From Marsupella aquatica (Eukaryota; Marchantiophyta): a stretch of DNA of 64,000 nt. Below, one piece after another: positions 44,882-57,299 of the stretch (positions within the stretch are counted from its first letter, which is position 1; the number at the start of each line of letters is the position of its first letter). The position numbers and the translations under genes were made by a program. The stretch spans positions 6,076,001 to 6,140,000 of the forward strand of contig OZ316895.1 of the NCBI GenBank assembly GCA_973895155.1, written 5' to 3'. The notes under the pieces were generated by a model. The model was not told the origin of the DNA. It saw nothing but the letters and a program-made list of their open reading frames with translations, and did no database searches.

Positions 44882-45490
44882 AAGTGTTCTCAACTCACTG
44901 GTCCCCTCTCGCCCTCGACCCCGTCGCAAATGCAAGATTTACAACTGAAATAACTTTTGCCTCGAGCCACTTCACGAAAGCAAGGTCGCAACTCGCTACA
45001 TTGCTTTACGAGAGCAAACGACGATGGGTGACTGGTCCCCTCTCGCCCTGGATAGGCGCAAATGCAAGAAATCACAACCAAAATCACTCTTGTCTGGATC
45101 AAACTGACGAAAGCAAAGGTCGCTATTCGTTACATTGCTTTGAGAGAGCTACTGTAGAGAAGTGCAATGGCCCGCCCGTTTGCTGAATGTGCACCGTAAC
45201 GGCATGCGCAAATGCAAGAATTACAACCAAAGTCACTTTTGTCTGGAGCAAATTGACGAAAGCAAAGGTCGCTATTCGTTACGTTGCTTTGAGAGAGCTC
45301 GAGAAGTGCCAACAATTTGCTGAATGCGCACCATAAGGGCATGCGCAAATGCAAGAATTACAACCAAAATCACTTTTGTCTGGAGCAAATTGACGAAAGC
45401 AAAGGTTATTCATAACATTGCTTTGAGAGAGCTACTGCAGAGAAGTGCAACAATGGCCCGCCCGTTTGCTGAATGTGCACCGTAACGGCA
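44882..45490 (+). repeat. Tandem repeat array upstream of IFT121, 132-150-bp unit, 4 copies
   Basis: CGCAAATGCAAGA starts units at 44925, 45057, 45207 and 45344. Each has ATTACAACCAAAATCACTTT-like, TGTCTGGAGCAAATTGACGAAAGCAAAGG, ACATTGCTTTGAGAGAGCT and, in later units, GCTGAATGTGCACCGTAACGGCATG. The first unit is most diverged; TGGTCCCCTCTCGCCCT occurs before units 1 and 2. It starts about 450 bp upstream of the IFT121 start codon, so it may include promoter elements. Confidence 0.93.
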
Positions 45491-45679
45491 TGGGCAACCC
45501 TCTGCTTCCAAACCCCGATTTCAGTTGTCAGCATTCTGCAGTGGATGGAGAAGATGAGGAGAATTGAAGACGCATTTAGGGAAGAAGAAGTGATTCACAC
45601 GATCCTGTCAGTCTAAAACCTTGCAATAAAGGCATGATTTCCATCTGTGTCCACACGGTACCGCATTCAGGGAACCAGA

Positions 45680-46475
45680 TAATTTTTCTGCCTTGAAAAA
45701 TCAGAAGAATTCCATTCAAGTGGTCAGAAAACAAAAAGGGGGCCCCAAAACGGGACCACCCACGGGGACCAAAGGTCAATGTGCTAAAACCACCCGTGTC
45801 CATATAAAACAATACTTTTCATATTTTTCTCCTCCAGGGTGATACTTTGCTCCACAATTTCAAGAAAATGGTACTAAAAATGGTGAAACCTGGTGGATCC
45901 AGGTTTTGCCTGAAGAGCCTGAACCAGGCAAGAAGACCCAGGAGGCTACCAAACAAGAGATTTGGAAACTACCAAAGGAGCAACACACTCCCAAAGATCG
46001 GCCAGTGTTTGGGAGCTGCGAGGTCCCTTCTAGTGGATCCGTGATAGTCCGTGATACCCTAAAGATTCCTCTATCAGTCTAGCGGTAGTAGTGCAGCTTA
46101 GAGACCTGCAAAGGATGGATCCTCATGGCGGGTGTGGGGGCACCGGTTGGGACTTGGAGTGTGTCTTCTTGTATTCTCCAAAGGCCATCCCAAGTGCCAT
46201 AATCCCTTGAAAATATATTCATGTTGTGTCTCACCATAAGTAGTCTTCCCTACCCGAATCCTGGCTCGATGCCAGGCCCAATTGCATCTGAGATAAATGC
46301 CCAGCCAACTCCATATTTTCCGGATAACCCCTTCTGGATTAGGGCGTGTGTGCTTGATGAAATGTGCACAGCAATCCTTCCGGATGTGCCAACAAGTGAG
46401 CGCCCTGAGAAGGTGCCAGAGTTTCTCAGGTATGTCCCATCCATCCCCCACGAAGATTTAGACTAACCTATCAAC
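45680..46475 (-). mobile_element. LINE 3' remnant, copy 2
   Basis: Minus-strand frame 46451-46098 aligns with that at 3467-3093: the shared skeleton is W-D-x-P-x-K-L-W-H-x-L-R-A, then K-D, H-F-I-(E/K)-H-(A/T)-R, and I-R-K-x-W-x-x-L-G-I-Y. Landmarks downstream (towards 45680) match copy 1 in order: GGATCCGTGATA, CCCAAAGATCGGCCAGTG, CAAACAAGAGATTT, GGGGACCAAAGGTCAA and TGCCTTGAAAAATC. It is truncated at its 5' end. The two copies are the only LINE remnants I could classify. Confidence 0.68.
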
Positions 46476-46487
46476 TATTACATCTGG

Positions 46488-46933
46488 TGTAAGAGCATCT
46501 CCAGAGGTTTAGGGGTGAATGACAGGTTTAGGGGTGAATGTCCTCTAAACCCAAAATGTAGCCCATCATTGGAGGCCTATAAGTTAAAAAAGCACTCATA
46601 CTGAATTCAGCCACCACTCGTGCTTCATCCCTCCAAAATGATTTGTTGCCCATGCCTAGTTCAAAATCTCAAACATATCCAGGATCTTGTGACATGTGGT
46701 TGAATCTTTTATGTAAATGTAAATAGAGGTCAAGATAGAGGTTCTCTCCTGGTTGCCATTTCTGTTAAATACTGCCATTTCTATTAAATACGGAGGTGGG
46801 TGCTGTGAAAATTATGGAGGTTGACTGCCATTTATTTAGGGATAGGGGCTACAGCTGGGAAACCCTCTTAAATCAACCCCTAAATGCTCTTTTAGAGGTT
46901 ACAGGTGCATTCAACCCTGGAGATGCTCTTACA
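46488..46933. mobile_element. MITE with 17-bp terminal inverted repeats (446 bp)
   Basis: TGTAAGAGCATCTCCAG at 46488-46504 is the exact reverse complement of CTGGAGATGCTCTTACA at 46917-46933. Inside both ends are further related motifs: GTTTAGGGGTGAATG twice at the left, CCCCTAAATGCTCTTTTAGAGG at the right. No transposase frame. The GAGCATCTCCA terminus is familiar from many plant MITEs. I could not find a clean target-site duplication. Confidence 0.85.
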
Positions 46934-46939
46934 TTATAC

Positions 46940-48760
46940 CATACTGCCATCACTTTATCAAAATTGTGGGTTCCTACAATACGAGCAAAATTTGATATTC
47001 AAACTATGGGGCATGTGGACTGGATATGGCCAGCCTTTCCTAATGCATAGGTATTCAGGATAGTAGTCTGACTTATCTGTTTGACAAATAAAGCCATATG
47101 CAAACTAAGATAGGATTTACAGCCTATCAATGGTCTAGACTGAAGCCACTAGACCGTGATTTTGGGGGTGCATCCAAAGTTGAGGGGTGGAATGTGAAGT
47201 GAATGGATGCAGAGTAGGTCACGCCTCTACTAACGTTCAAAGACAAAATTAATATTGCTTGGAAGCTGACTTATCGACTGATGGTTGACACAATTATTAT
47301 CCTTGTGGGATTGAATGGCTCGCCAATGACAAAGTGACTCACTGTTAACTATGACATTGGTTTGATGAGCTTTCATAATCTCTCTTCTCAGATAATTGTG
47401 TCCCATTTTCACGTAATTGTGCAGAGAATACTTCGTTTGCTATTCTGGAGTAATTATGGTGTTTTGTGCAAAAGATCATAGCATTGTGTTGTTGAAAAGC
47501 TTTCAATCAGGGCTAAGTTGGAAGATTACATGTACCCTAGTGCAGAATAAAACAAGAGGACAGTGGGGAAGGGTAGAAAATGCCCTGATAATCAGTGAAG
47601 TGTAGCAATGAGATTTGGCAATGGAGGAATAACTATTGCAACAAACCAGAGAGCGCTAGAGAGGACACTATGATTGTGGCCCTCACAAAAAGTACCATTG
47701 ATATCATGAGAACTTACATGATAGTCATTTTCCCATTCTCTTCATGCTCTTTCCATGTCACGATGGACAAAAGATCCCAAGATTATCTAAAAATTTGGAA
47801 CAGGACTTGTTTGTTGTCTTGTGCTACCCTGGCAAGTTTCACAATAGCTCATTGATTTCTTGAAACATGGTACACACAGACAGTTCAATAATGCCATGAT
47901 AATCAGGTGACGCTAGCAAAGAGATGTGACGATTCAAAAATGACTATTGCAAAACAGTCTGAAGAGCGCAAGCAAGAGGACAGTGCCACATTGTTTGGAC
48001 CTCACGGAAAGTACCATAATTATCATGATAACCAACATGATGCCATTTCCTTCATACTCTCCATGGAATTCCTCCTCAACTAGCTTGTGCAGCCTCAAAC
48101 AAACAAATTAAAGAGGTTGAAGATTGAGCTAGCTTGTTGTTCACTGCCACATCAGTTGACAGCCAAACTTGAAGTCCTATAGGAAAGATGAGAACTCAAA
48201 AATGAGTCCATGAGGGAGCAGTGTGATGGCAATCTATATAAAGTGATCTTTTCTCATTTGGCTACTGCTTTGACACCGCTCTGACACTATTTCTTCTTAC
48301 ATTCTAGCCATTGTTATCCTCAATGGAAAGTGCTTTTGGAATGCTTTCCCTCCTCAAAATTCTTTATGTTCAAAGTTTCATATAGTGATCAAGTCGTAGC
48401 AATCTACCTCTCTGCAGCTGACCAGGTGATCTCGTTTTGCCATTAATAAGTGCTACAAGGAAAACATGAACATTTCAAAGCCTTTATCAGATCCAAAACC
48501 CAAGATCCTATACAAAGTCATCATTGCTGAATGACAATAATTAACAATTAATTTCTCTTTCTAACCTTGATAAGCAAACAAAAAAGCACAAACATTTGTA
48601 ATCATTTTCACTGTCATATATTGTATTGAACTCATTTCTAAGTTCTAGAATTTCAACGTCCAGGTATATATGAGAGGTGTTTGTGTAATATATCTGACTT
48701 ATAATCTAATCTCACAAATGTTGGTTGCAGTCTCTTGAACAACACCACTAGTCAAACAAA
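46940..48760. other. Intergenic region upstream of GEX1, with a degenerate direct repeat
   Basis: A segment at about 47575-47760 recurs at about 47888-48070 in the same orientation (GATAATCAG, ATGACTATTGCAAAACA-like, AGAGCG(C/T)A, GAGAGGACA, CTCACGGAAAGTACCAT or CACAAAAAGTACCAT, ATCATGA, and TTTCC-TTCAT-CTCT-CCATG). Nothing coding. The last 200 bp should hold the GEX1 promoter; a possible TATA tract, GGTATATATGAGAGG, is at 48662. Confidence 0.55.
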
Positions 48761-51700
48761 ATGTCCAGATTTATCAATAAATTTGGAATAGTCCTTCTCA
48801 TTCTCATAGTACATATGATGAGCGCGGAGGCATGGTTTGAATGGTTTCGTGTACCTGGAGATAAGCGGAAGGAAGATTACAAAGTAGAGCAGGAGGATTC
48901 AAGGACAAAAACTACTTCAGTTAGTACGCAAAAATATGTCTTTGACATAGAGTCTCCAGTAATATTGAGTGGAGGAACACGGGCAAAACAATTATATGAA
49001 AAGAGCATTGGGCTTTCAAAGGAAAATTCTTGTTGGCAAGAGGCTTATACTAGTCTTCAATCAACTTGTCGTGAAATCTTGAAAGATGAGACCCACAAGT
49101 CGAGACTGGCATTGAAGTTGACAAATTGTTTTTTAAGGACTTCTGGACGTCCCACTCTCAAACAATGTCCAGAAAATTGGCCTATTGCAAGCTGCGTGAA
49201 AGAGTTGGACAACCACAATCATGCTGTATTTTTGGCATTTTACATCGACTCTTCAGCCATGTGTCATTATCTACAGTATGTTTTATTTTAATTATAATTC
49301 TAATAATCCAAGGGTATAGCAATCTACAATGTAGAACATTATTTGTCTGAATTATGCAAATGGTGCTAATGTGAGATTATAATTTATGCAAAAATGGATG
49401 TGATTATTGTGATCATATGCCCTCTAATTGCACATTTGTTATCATGTAGGAGTCAAGAATTCAAAAAAGAGACAGAGGTGCTTGTGAATGATTTAAAATT
49501 TTCTGCGCAGTTCACCAAGGACAAATTGGACTCAATTTCCAACCAATTGGATGATCAGCACGAAGCTATTGTTGAACGATCAGAAAATATATTGAACATT
49601 CAAAAAGCATTGCAGATTGAACATGCTCTCCTACAAGAAACTATTAAAGCAGGAATGGGAGATCTTCATGATGCTGCTAGTGAAGCTCAACAACAACTTG
49701 ATCTTGTTAATAAATATCAAAAAGCTATAGCTGAGAAGCAACAAGAATTGACCGAAAGCCTTCAGACAGAGTTTTCCAATATTCAACATAAAAGTACTCT
49801 ACTAAGTGGCTCCATGACTACCCTGCATGGGTCAGTAGAGGACTTGACAGATAAATCAATGCGTGGTCAAGAGGAAGTCATAAGAGGCTTATCGGAACTC
49901 CAGCAAATGCAGCTAGAAGGTATTAAGGAGAGTCGAATGTCTGTGGATGCCCTAGTTGAGGAAGCACGACTCCATCAAGAAGAATTTCGGATTTGGCAGA
50001 CTGAATTGGATGGCATGCATCATCGCCTAGTTGATGGTACAACAAATATGATTCAAGCTCAAGTATGTAATTTAAAACTTTTAAGGCAGAGTGAGTAGAG
50101 TGATATTGCTCCTTCAATTGGCATAGATAAATGCAATCTAGCCATTGATGACAATTTATGATAACTATACAGTACACACCTAATCTATACACAGTCAAAT
50201 AAATTACTAGTTCTAAGAGAGTAGTCATTTTTATTATTTGCGTCATCATGTTCCAAATCTAAAATGGACAAGTGAATAATATTTTAGTTAACCTAGTAAC
50301 CAATTTATCTACAATCTAAAAATAATTACACTTAAAAAAAATCATGGACTTTTAATCATATTCTGGACAAATCTCTTGACAAATTGGAAAGGTGGATTGT
50401 TTTATCAAGATGAGCTCCAACGTACATCTACAAATATTCACTAAACTGGTTTTTATAGCTATCTACTCTTGAATCTACTGTTGTAAGTATGAGATTGAGG
50501 ATAATCTTACTTACACTCATTGTATACACGTGTACTGTTTATCATGAAGTTACTCAAAATATAGGTATAAAGCACCACATTCTTGACATAATCACTACTC
50601 ACATGATAAAGCCGTTATATTCAGTCTATTCTTAAAGTTAGATACTTGATAGTTAGATATTACATTAATTTGTTTATCACATATTTAATTGCGAGCTATC
50701 AGCCAGCCTGTGTTGCTCTTCCGTAATATTCAGTTTCTTTCAAATACAAGCTAGACACATCCTGCTATTTAATTAACTTTATTGGTTTACATTACATTCT
50801 AAAAGAGCCCAATCCTAATTAAAAGATTAAGAACAAAGCCAGCTCCAATCATTTTCAAGGAGCTAGCCACGAAGAAATCATCCAAACTATTAAGCTAATT
50901 GATTCAAGAGCTCAAATTGAAGATGAATGTCAACCTCAACCAACATTACTGAAATTTCACACCATTCAAAAACATGCTAGCACTATTGTTTTTGCTACAT
51001 AGGAATATTGGCAAACTATATATGTAGAGTTACGAAGATCAATAATCATGAGAAATATACATTAATTTTATAGCGATGAGTAATTGACATCTTAACAGGA
51101 TGTGATTGAGGCAAGTTCACTTGATGCATCATGGTGTATTGATCATGTGCCAGGAAACTTTTGTGACCAAGCAAGCTGCAATATTTACCACAATGGAAAA
51201 ACTTTTTTCTTTGCATAATTCTATATTGTTAGAATCTCGAGCAGTGAAAACTTTGATGTTATACTTTGCGTTGTCAATATTTGTGTACATGGCCACCACA
51301 ACAAAGCAAACTGAAAATGCTCGTATTCTTTTATATTTTGGTAAGTGCCAATGTTGATGGCATCTAAGTATTGTCCGTGACATTAATTTAAGTCAACTAC
51401 TACTTTAAGCCTCTTAAAAATAATGCAACTCTCTTTGCATACACAATCCACATAAATTATACATGAACTAGACATTTGCCATTAAATGACCTATTTTCCT
51501 TTAAAATCTGCACAAATACTTGTGTTTCCAAGATGCATAGGGACTTTTTTTTTAGTATCTAGTTTTTAATTATAAAGCTAAAAATCTTTAGATCATAAAT
51601 CGTTCAACCTTGGAAAAGGTTATAAAGCATTTCTTTAAGGAGTTTCTTTGAGTGACTTTGAAGGTCTAGCTACTAACGTTTTTGCATATATATTTTGACA

Positions 51701-52856
51701 GGATTATTTTTTACTTTGACCTTTGAGATATGGTTGATTCGCTTTCGAATGGAGAAGTTGACTTCTCAAACAATGAGATTGACATGGCCACCAAAGCAAA
51801 TTGTGTGGCTACGTTATAGTTATGGTGTTGTGGCATTGGCTTACCTTCTGTTCACATTTTTCAGACATAAGTACATTCACTCTCTAAGGACTACTACCTT
51901 GAGTGACCTTAGAATAAAAAGTTATAGAATCTTAAAAATTTGTACTAGTTTGCAATAAAAGAATTTTTTTGACTAAAAAAGTTAGTGAGGACCACACACA
52001 TAGTAAACAATACCTTCTTCTGAAACCTTCTCGGACTAGTGAGACTTTTGTGCTTAAAAATTCATCTGTGTATAGAATGAGTGAAATTATTTCATTGACA
52101 TTATGTTCTAGAGATTTAGGGTTTCTTTTTAAATAGTTGTGTGTATGTGCAAACTATATCTGTCCTGCAAATGATTGACAGACAAACAAATAATTATACT
52201 CAGAACTATTTGAGCAAAAGAGAACTAATTTTACTTTCATAAGAATTGGTTTTAGGTAAAATGTTTATGTTCTATTTTCTAACTTAAATCTACACAAAGA
52301 GGAGGTAAGTTAGATCGATTGTCATCTTAATTGCATAAGTGTCCTTCTGAACCTTTTGAGGGCTGTTTTGACTTGTGTTTTGTCAAATACTAGTAGTCAT
52401 AGAATTTAATACTAGGTAGTACTGTATTGATGGAACATAACAATTTACTCATATTTGCATAAATTGAACTTTGTTGACAGGGATTATGAATATCTGAGTT
52501 ATAGGATGTTGAAGGATATACATGGAAGATTTGGGGATCAATCTAGGCTTCAAGAAAAGTTACTTGCAGAATACTTGTCTAGGTGTGAGATGTGCAAAGA
52601 TATTCCCCAACCCAATGGACGACGCTCCAGACATCATTCACCCCCATTACTTGAAGATACCCCATCCCTGTCATTTGAAGATTGTGAAAATGAATTCAAG
52701 GAAGAGAAAGCAGAGCCTACAACTGAACGTAAAAAACGAGCAACCAGATCTCGGTCCAAAGGACCAAATCGATCGAAAGGAATTAGCACCACGACATCTC
52801 CTACATCTCGATCAAGGAGACAAGTAGTTGTATCTACAAGTACAAGTGGATATTGA
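48761..52856 (+). CDS. GEX1: GAMETE EXPRESSED 1 (KAR5/Brambleberry family nuclear-fusion protein), 5 exons
   Basis: Exons 48761-49275, 49450-50062, 51154-51340, 51702-51870, 52481-52856; phases agree and total 619 residues, close to seed-plant GEX1. A signal peptide (residues 1-24, core GIVLLILIVHMMSA) leads into the Cys-rich luminal domain (Cys in SCWQEAY, STCREIL, NCFLR, KQCPENW, ASCVKEL, AMCHYL). Exon 2 is a long coiled coil (about 172-376, rich in Glu/Gln/Leu). Three hydrophobic segments follow: about 409-425 (LMLYFALSIFVYMA), 439-452 (GLFFTLTFEIWLI) and 476-492 (VVALAYLLFTFF). The tail (about 495-619) is basic and Ser/Arg-rich. Known: the family acts at the nuclear envelope and endoplasmic reticulum to fuse gamete nuclei and, in Arabidopsis, in gametophyte and embryo development. 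Exon 3 starts at the ACAG acceptor by 51154; a longer upstream frame (from 51106) is not supported by the family alignment. Confidence 0.94.
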
Positions 52857-52869
52857 TGGTTTTTGAAGT

Positions 52870-54690
52870 TATATACTTGCGTTTAATAAGGTATGCAATA
52901 CTTGAGGCATGGTCTAAAAACTTTTCTTCATAAATACCACTAGTTATTAATACGGCACTAGATTTTTGAGCAAAACAGGCTCTAACAATTTTGCATACAC
53001 TCAACTCACGCAAGCTTACTTTAGTACTGTAAATAAGATACATCTTGAAGACATATATATTACAAGTTTAGCAAGTGATTAATTTGAGGTTTTGAGAATG
53101 TCAAACTCTGCCACACTATTTTGTACTAGGAAGAAGCACCTAAAACCTGCAATATTTTTCTTTGTTATTTTGATACCCCTGAAAACGTACCAACTTGGCT
53201 ATTTGAAATCTAGATATTTTCTTTAATTTGAGTTTAACTTGAAAATGGTTAGTTTTCATCACAACTTGTCCTAATTAATAAAACCTAGAAGTTTAACTTT
53301 CCTTCTATAATTTTCTCAAGTTGCTCTGAGGTCCATGATTCAATTTGGGTAGATGGACAATGTACTAGTAAATAATTGTGTGGCATATGACGCAGCTCTT
53401 ATGGACACAAGTATTTAGTACCAAAGTTTTGCTGGTATCAACATATAAATCCTTTCAAGATTGACATCAAGAGGTACTTTGCTAGTTTCTCTTAAAAGCA
53501 TTTCAGTACATCACCCATCTAGTTAGGATATTCTTGTCAACAATTTAGGTACCAATCTCATCAACATACAAAACATCATTTCTTGCTGATGAAAGCACTA
53601 CTACAAACTACATTGAATACTGTACTTTGCTAGCTAGCTCAAGGGGTTAGTTCAAACCTGTCATATTAGTTACTCGCTCATATGCCAATGACACTGTTTG
53701 TCGAGCTATTTGTACAACTTAGTCTTTCCCACATCCAATCAACGTTCTTCATTTATGCATATTTATATAACCATTATCAACATTGATTTGCTCACACCTC
53801 TGAATCTAATCAGGTCTTGCCGGTTAACTATCACTTCCAGGGTGTGTTGGGCTAGCTATCATGTCCACTGAATTTGGATCAGTGATTCTCAGTAATGAAA
53901 GGTGTGATCACTAAAACACAGTTCTGTTTTCTATGGAGGGGGATGTATGCTACGCATCCAAGTGATTTTTGTTATCTTTTGAGAATCAAGAGTCAGATAG
54001 AGTGCCTGAGAAGCCTTGAATCCAAAATTCTTTGAAGTAGAGGGGAGATTTTATTAAAATATTTATAGAATTATAGACTTTTCAAGACCTTGTTAATAAT
54101 TTATTCTAATTTCAAATTTGAAGTGCTACTTGTTAGCTCTGTGATGAGCTTGATACATGAAACAGCAATAGAGTTTGAATAGTTGCATGACCAGATGAAT
54201 TGTTTCTTTTCTTCAAGCATCATTTAATAAAAGAACAAAAAATTGAATGACTGTAATGAATAAGTAACATGTTTGTAAACAAATTCTGACAATGAAAGTA
54301 GAACCTGATCCAATCCTCCACCACACTTGGGTATTTTCTATATCACTAGTGACATGGTATGTTTGTGAAACCTTGATTAGTGACTAGTGACAAACTCCAT
54401 GCCCCCTCCCCTTTTCGTGGACATGTTGTGGCACTTGAGAAACCTAATATATGCAGTAATAAATGTGAACATGATGGACATCAGGTGCCTATCCTGATCT
54501 GATGTGGAAGTTTCAAACAAGTGCAAGATATTTTGAATGACTGACTGTACTAGAATTCAACTAAGAAGTGCTGGGTGGTTATAAAAGGTAACTTACCATT
54601 TTACAAAATTTAGATTCATGGACTATTCTGGTTACTTACTCATTTGAAATACATATTGAAATACGGCATCTTAGGAAACACAAAGACTAA
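52870..54690. other. Intergenic downstream of GEX1, no gene recognised
   Basis: AT-rich with no frame over about 70 codons. No tandem arrays or inverted repeats seen by eye. Confidence 0.5.
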
Positions 54691-54699
54691 AACTACAAT

Positions 54700-54970
54700 C
54701 TGCATACTTTAGGCACGTATTTAAATGATCCTTGATTGGTCATTATATTCATCTTTCCTAGAAAGCCTCTTGATGGACTTCAGCTTCTGCTACCAAATTG
54801 ACTAATGCAACATATATGAGATTAGTTCTCAGACATCAATGCTTACAAATAACCATCTTCTTTGAGAATTCAATATAAATGGCTAAGGTTCACCAATTAA
54901 ATTCACCATTTTACACAGCTTCACTTTTGTCACAATCTGGCAGGAGGGACATGCCATGGAGGAGTTTTGG
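54700..54970 (-). repeat. Mosaic block D, inverted partner of 9.14-9.43 kb
   Basis: From TTTAGGCACGTATTTAAATGATCC to GGAGGGACATGCCATGGAGG this is the reverse complement of 9430-9140, with perhaps 80 percent identity by eye. It lies 1.8 kb inside the rest of the right mosaic. Confidence 0.85.
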
Positions 54971-55539
54971 CCAAAAAGGTTGAATTTGTCAGCCATATAT
55001 AGTCATGGGCAAGCTTATACATGGGGCCTTCTTTTCATATGAAACGTACTCCAATTGGGTGTCTCCATTTTAACACAAGCTTAATTACCTACTACTAGAT
55101 GTGGTCAAGCTGGATGTGGTGATTTGTGGGGCAACCACACAGGGAAGTGAGGCAATGATTCAGGCAAAGTTCAATTTATGGGCCAGCTGTTCACTTTGCG
55201 TGGGGGTTTAGTGGATAGAGTGTCTTGAGGTACTTGATTTAGAACAGCATCTAGAAAGTAAGTTTAATACAACCTCTTCCCTGCTTGGTTTGGCACAAAT
55301 ATTGGCCTTGCCTTCCGCTTATGGCTACTTATCTCCTGCAATTAGAAGGAATTATAGAAATACATCAAACTTGTTAACCAGGGGTTTTCCCAGCCAGCAA
55401 GCCAGTTGCATGGACTTCTCAAAAGTAGTTTCCATTCTTTCTATAAATTAAAGTTACGTACTGTATCAGCTGGCCAGGGAAGTCTAGCTAGCTTTGACCT
55501 GGTACGAATCAATGACAACCTCCCCTCTAGAGTAGGGGC

Positions 55540-55890
55540 TGGTGGGTCTGCTTAATAATCTTCTGGGCTCTCTTATTAGATGGGGCCCTTGTTTTGGTGT
55601 CATGTATAAGGTCTGGTGTGCTTTACATTGGCTCTGTGGTTATGACCCCTTTAGTAGGCTCTGGTATTGAGAGTTAGTTGGCACTTCCCCCGGTTGCGCT
55701 GGTGTATCTCTGTTGGCCTACAGTACTAGGCTGCCGCCTGGCCCCTGGCCTCTGGCGGGCTTTTGGCCTCGTTGGTGCTTGTAATTTTGGCTTTCTACTT
55801 GTGTTTGCTCTTCTGCGCTGCTATGGCAGTATGTGCTTCCCCCATTTGTGGGGTTTTCACAGAATATATAAAACTTAAAAAAAAAATTCA
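55540..55890 (+). mobile_element. Retroposon 3' tail (LINE or SINE type), with poly(A)
   Basis: GC-richer stretch with GGCTCTGTGG, CTGCCGCCTGGCCCCTGGCC-like and TTTGTGGGGTTTTCACAG, ending ATATATAAAACTTAAAAAAAAAATTC at about 55865-55890. The TGTGGGGTTTYACAG phrase also occurs at 3790 before an A-rich tract. No coding frame can be tied to a known family; the class is uncertain. Confidence 0.4.
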
Positions 55891-56780
55891 AGGAAATGTG
55901 CTGCTCCTTGCGAAATTGGGAACCAGTTTTGTTTCTCATTGTCTTTTTGTTTATTTTTGTTTTCTTGTGCTACTTGTGTCATACTTCTTGTTCCTGCTCA
56001 AGATAGCTAAGGCTACCCTTTCAATTGACTGTGCAATCTGCAATGAAGAAGTGCCCAGACAACACCATTGGGCCTCGCATTGGGCCAATCCACGTTTATG
56101 TATGCAATTTATCCATTGGTTTCCCGCTGCAAAAAAGTTTACTCAATTAAATGTCAGCGGTTGCAGGTTTTAGGCAACAAATTTTGCGCTTGCTAGCTGG
56201 GCCTTACAAAGATGGACTGTCCATGCCAAGTCCAAAATGGACAAAAGTAAGCATGTATACCCAATACACATGGTACATTTGCACAATGTATTTAGTATTT
56301 GGACTGAGTCTAGCAGTTGGACACCCAACTGTGGTAGAAGATCCTGGGTCCTACCAACAAATTCTTGTGTTATAAGAATTGCAAAATTGTAATATTAATA
56401 TTAAGAACTTCTAACATAAAATCTAGAGAGGGTAGATCAGGACGTCAGTTGGGAGAGAATTGATTGGAACTATCTTGGTCCATTGGGAGAGAAAACCCCT
56501 CCCAGAGGTCCACTAAGTATATATGTCCATACCACTTCAGGAAGTCTGCCAGCATGGCCTTTCTTTGATGAAATGCACACAACATATGCGTTATGATTCG
56601 GTGGTATTAATCCATCCAGAAAATGTAAATTAAAATTAGAATTAAAGTGGTTTAAGACTAGGGTACTGTCCCTGTTAGAGGCTATTGTGAGATATTATGC
56701 CCACCAAAAGAGGGCTTACTACCCATACCCTATTAAAACACAACTACACATACACAATTAAAATCAATGGCATACACCAC
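55890..56780. other. Intergenic, no gene recognised
   Basis: Short hydrophobic frames (for example 55763-56173) arise from T-rich sequence. I see no gene or repeat. Confidence 0.45.
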
Positions 56781-56789
56781 CAAAGTCCG

Positions 56790-57080
56790 GGAAGCTAACC
56801 ATAGGAAGCTGAAGTCATCCCTCAATAACTGCACAAAACTTAAGTGCAAAACCTGCTAATTGTAAGGTGTCCAGTTCGTCAGTTTGCACTGTGTTGCACA
56901 TATTGTAAGTGCAAACGGGCGAAAACACTTTTGCTGATTGACACTATGTAAGTGCAACCCCTGGTAACTAAACATGGACACTTATCAATAAGTGCGCAAC
57001 TCCGTCAAATTACACTTTCTGATTAGTGCATAGCAGTTTAAGCTAAGGCAGCGAGGGAGTGACCAACATATACATGAGTT
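56790..57080 (-). repeat. Mosaic block A, inverted partner of 12.54-12.90 kb
   Basis: GCTAACCATAGGAAGCTGAAGTC, AAGTGCAAAACCTG, AAGGTGTCCAG, GCGAAAACACTTTTGCTGA, AACATGGACACTTATCA, GCGCAACTCCGTCAAATTACA and GCGAGGGAGTGACCAA are the reverse complements of the landmarks at 12.9-12.54 kb, in the inverted order. Confidence 0.85.
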
Positions 57081-57299
57081 GTGAGTGAGCGTGAGCGGAG
57101 GAGGAGGGAGGGAGAGGGCTCTCGTGTGGAGTAGGCTTGTGTTCCGACATCGGCCATGGTAGTTCCGACATCGGCCATGGTAGTGAACGTGGCGTGACCT
57201 CTTGTGTCTTTGGAGAGTATGTTTGTCGTGGATGGAGAGTGGATCCAGGATTCGGGAGGAGAGAGAGCCGAAATCGACAGTGTCTTTCGTCCTGCGCCT

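Noticed and set aside
51106-51153. Upstream extension of GEX1 exon 3
   Set aside because: The family alignment resumes at the Glu codon after the GCCAG acceptor at 51153; the 16 codons before it match nothing.
55678-56173. Hydrophobic frames as membrane proteins
   Set aside because: They arise from T-rich DNA around a retroposon poly(A) tail and lack any conserved motif.
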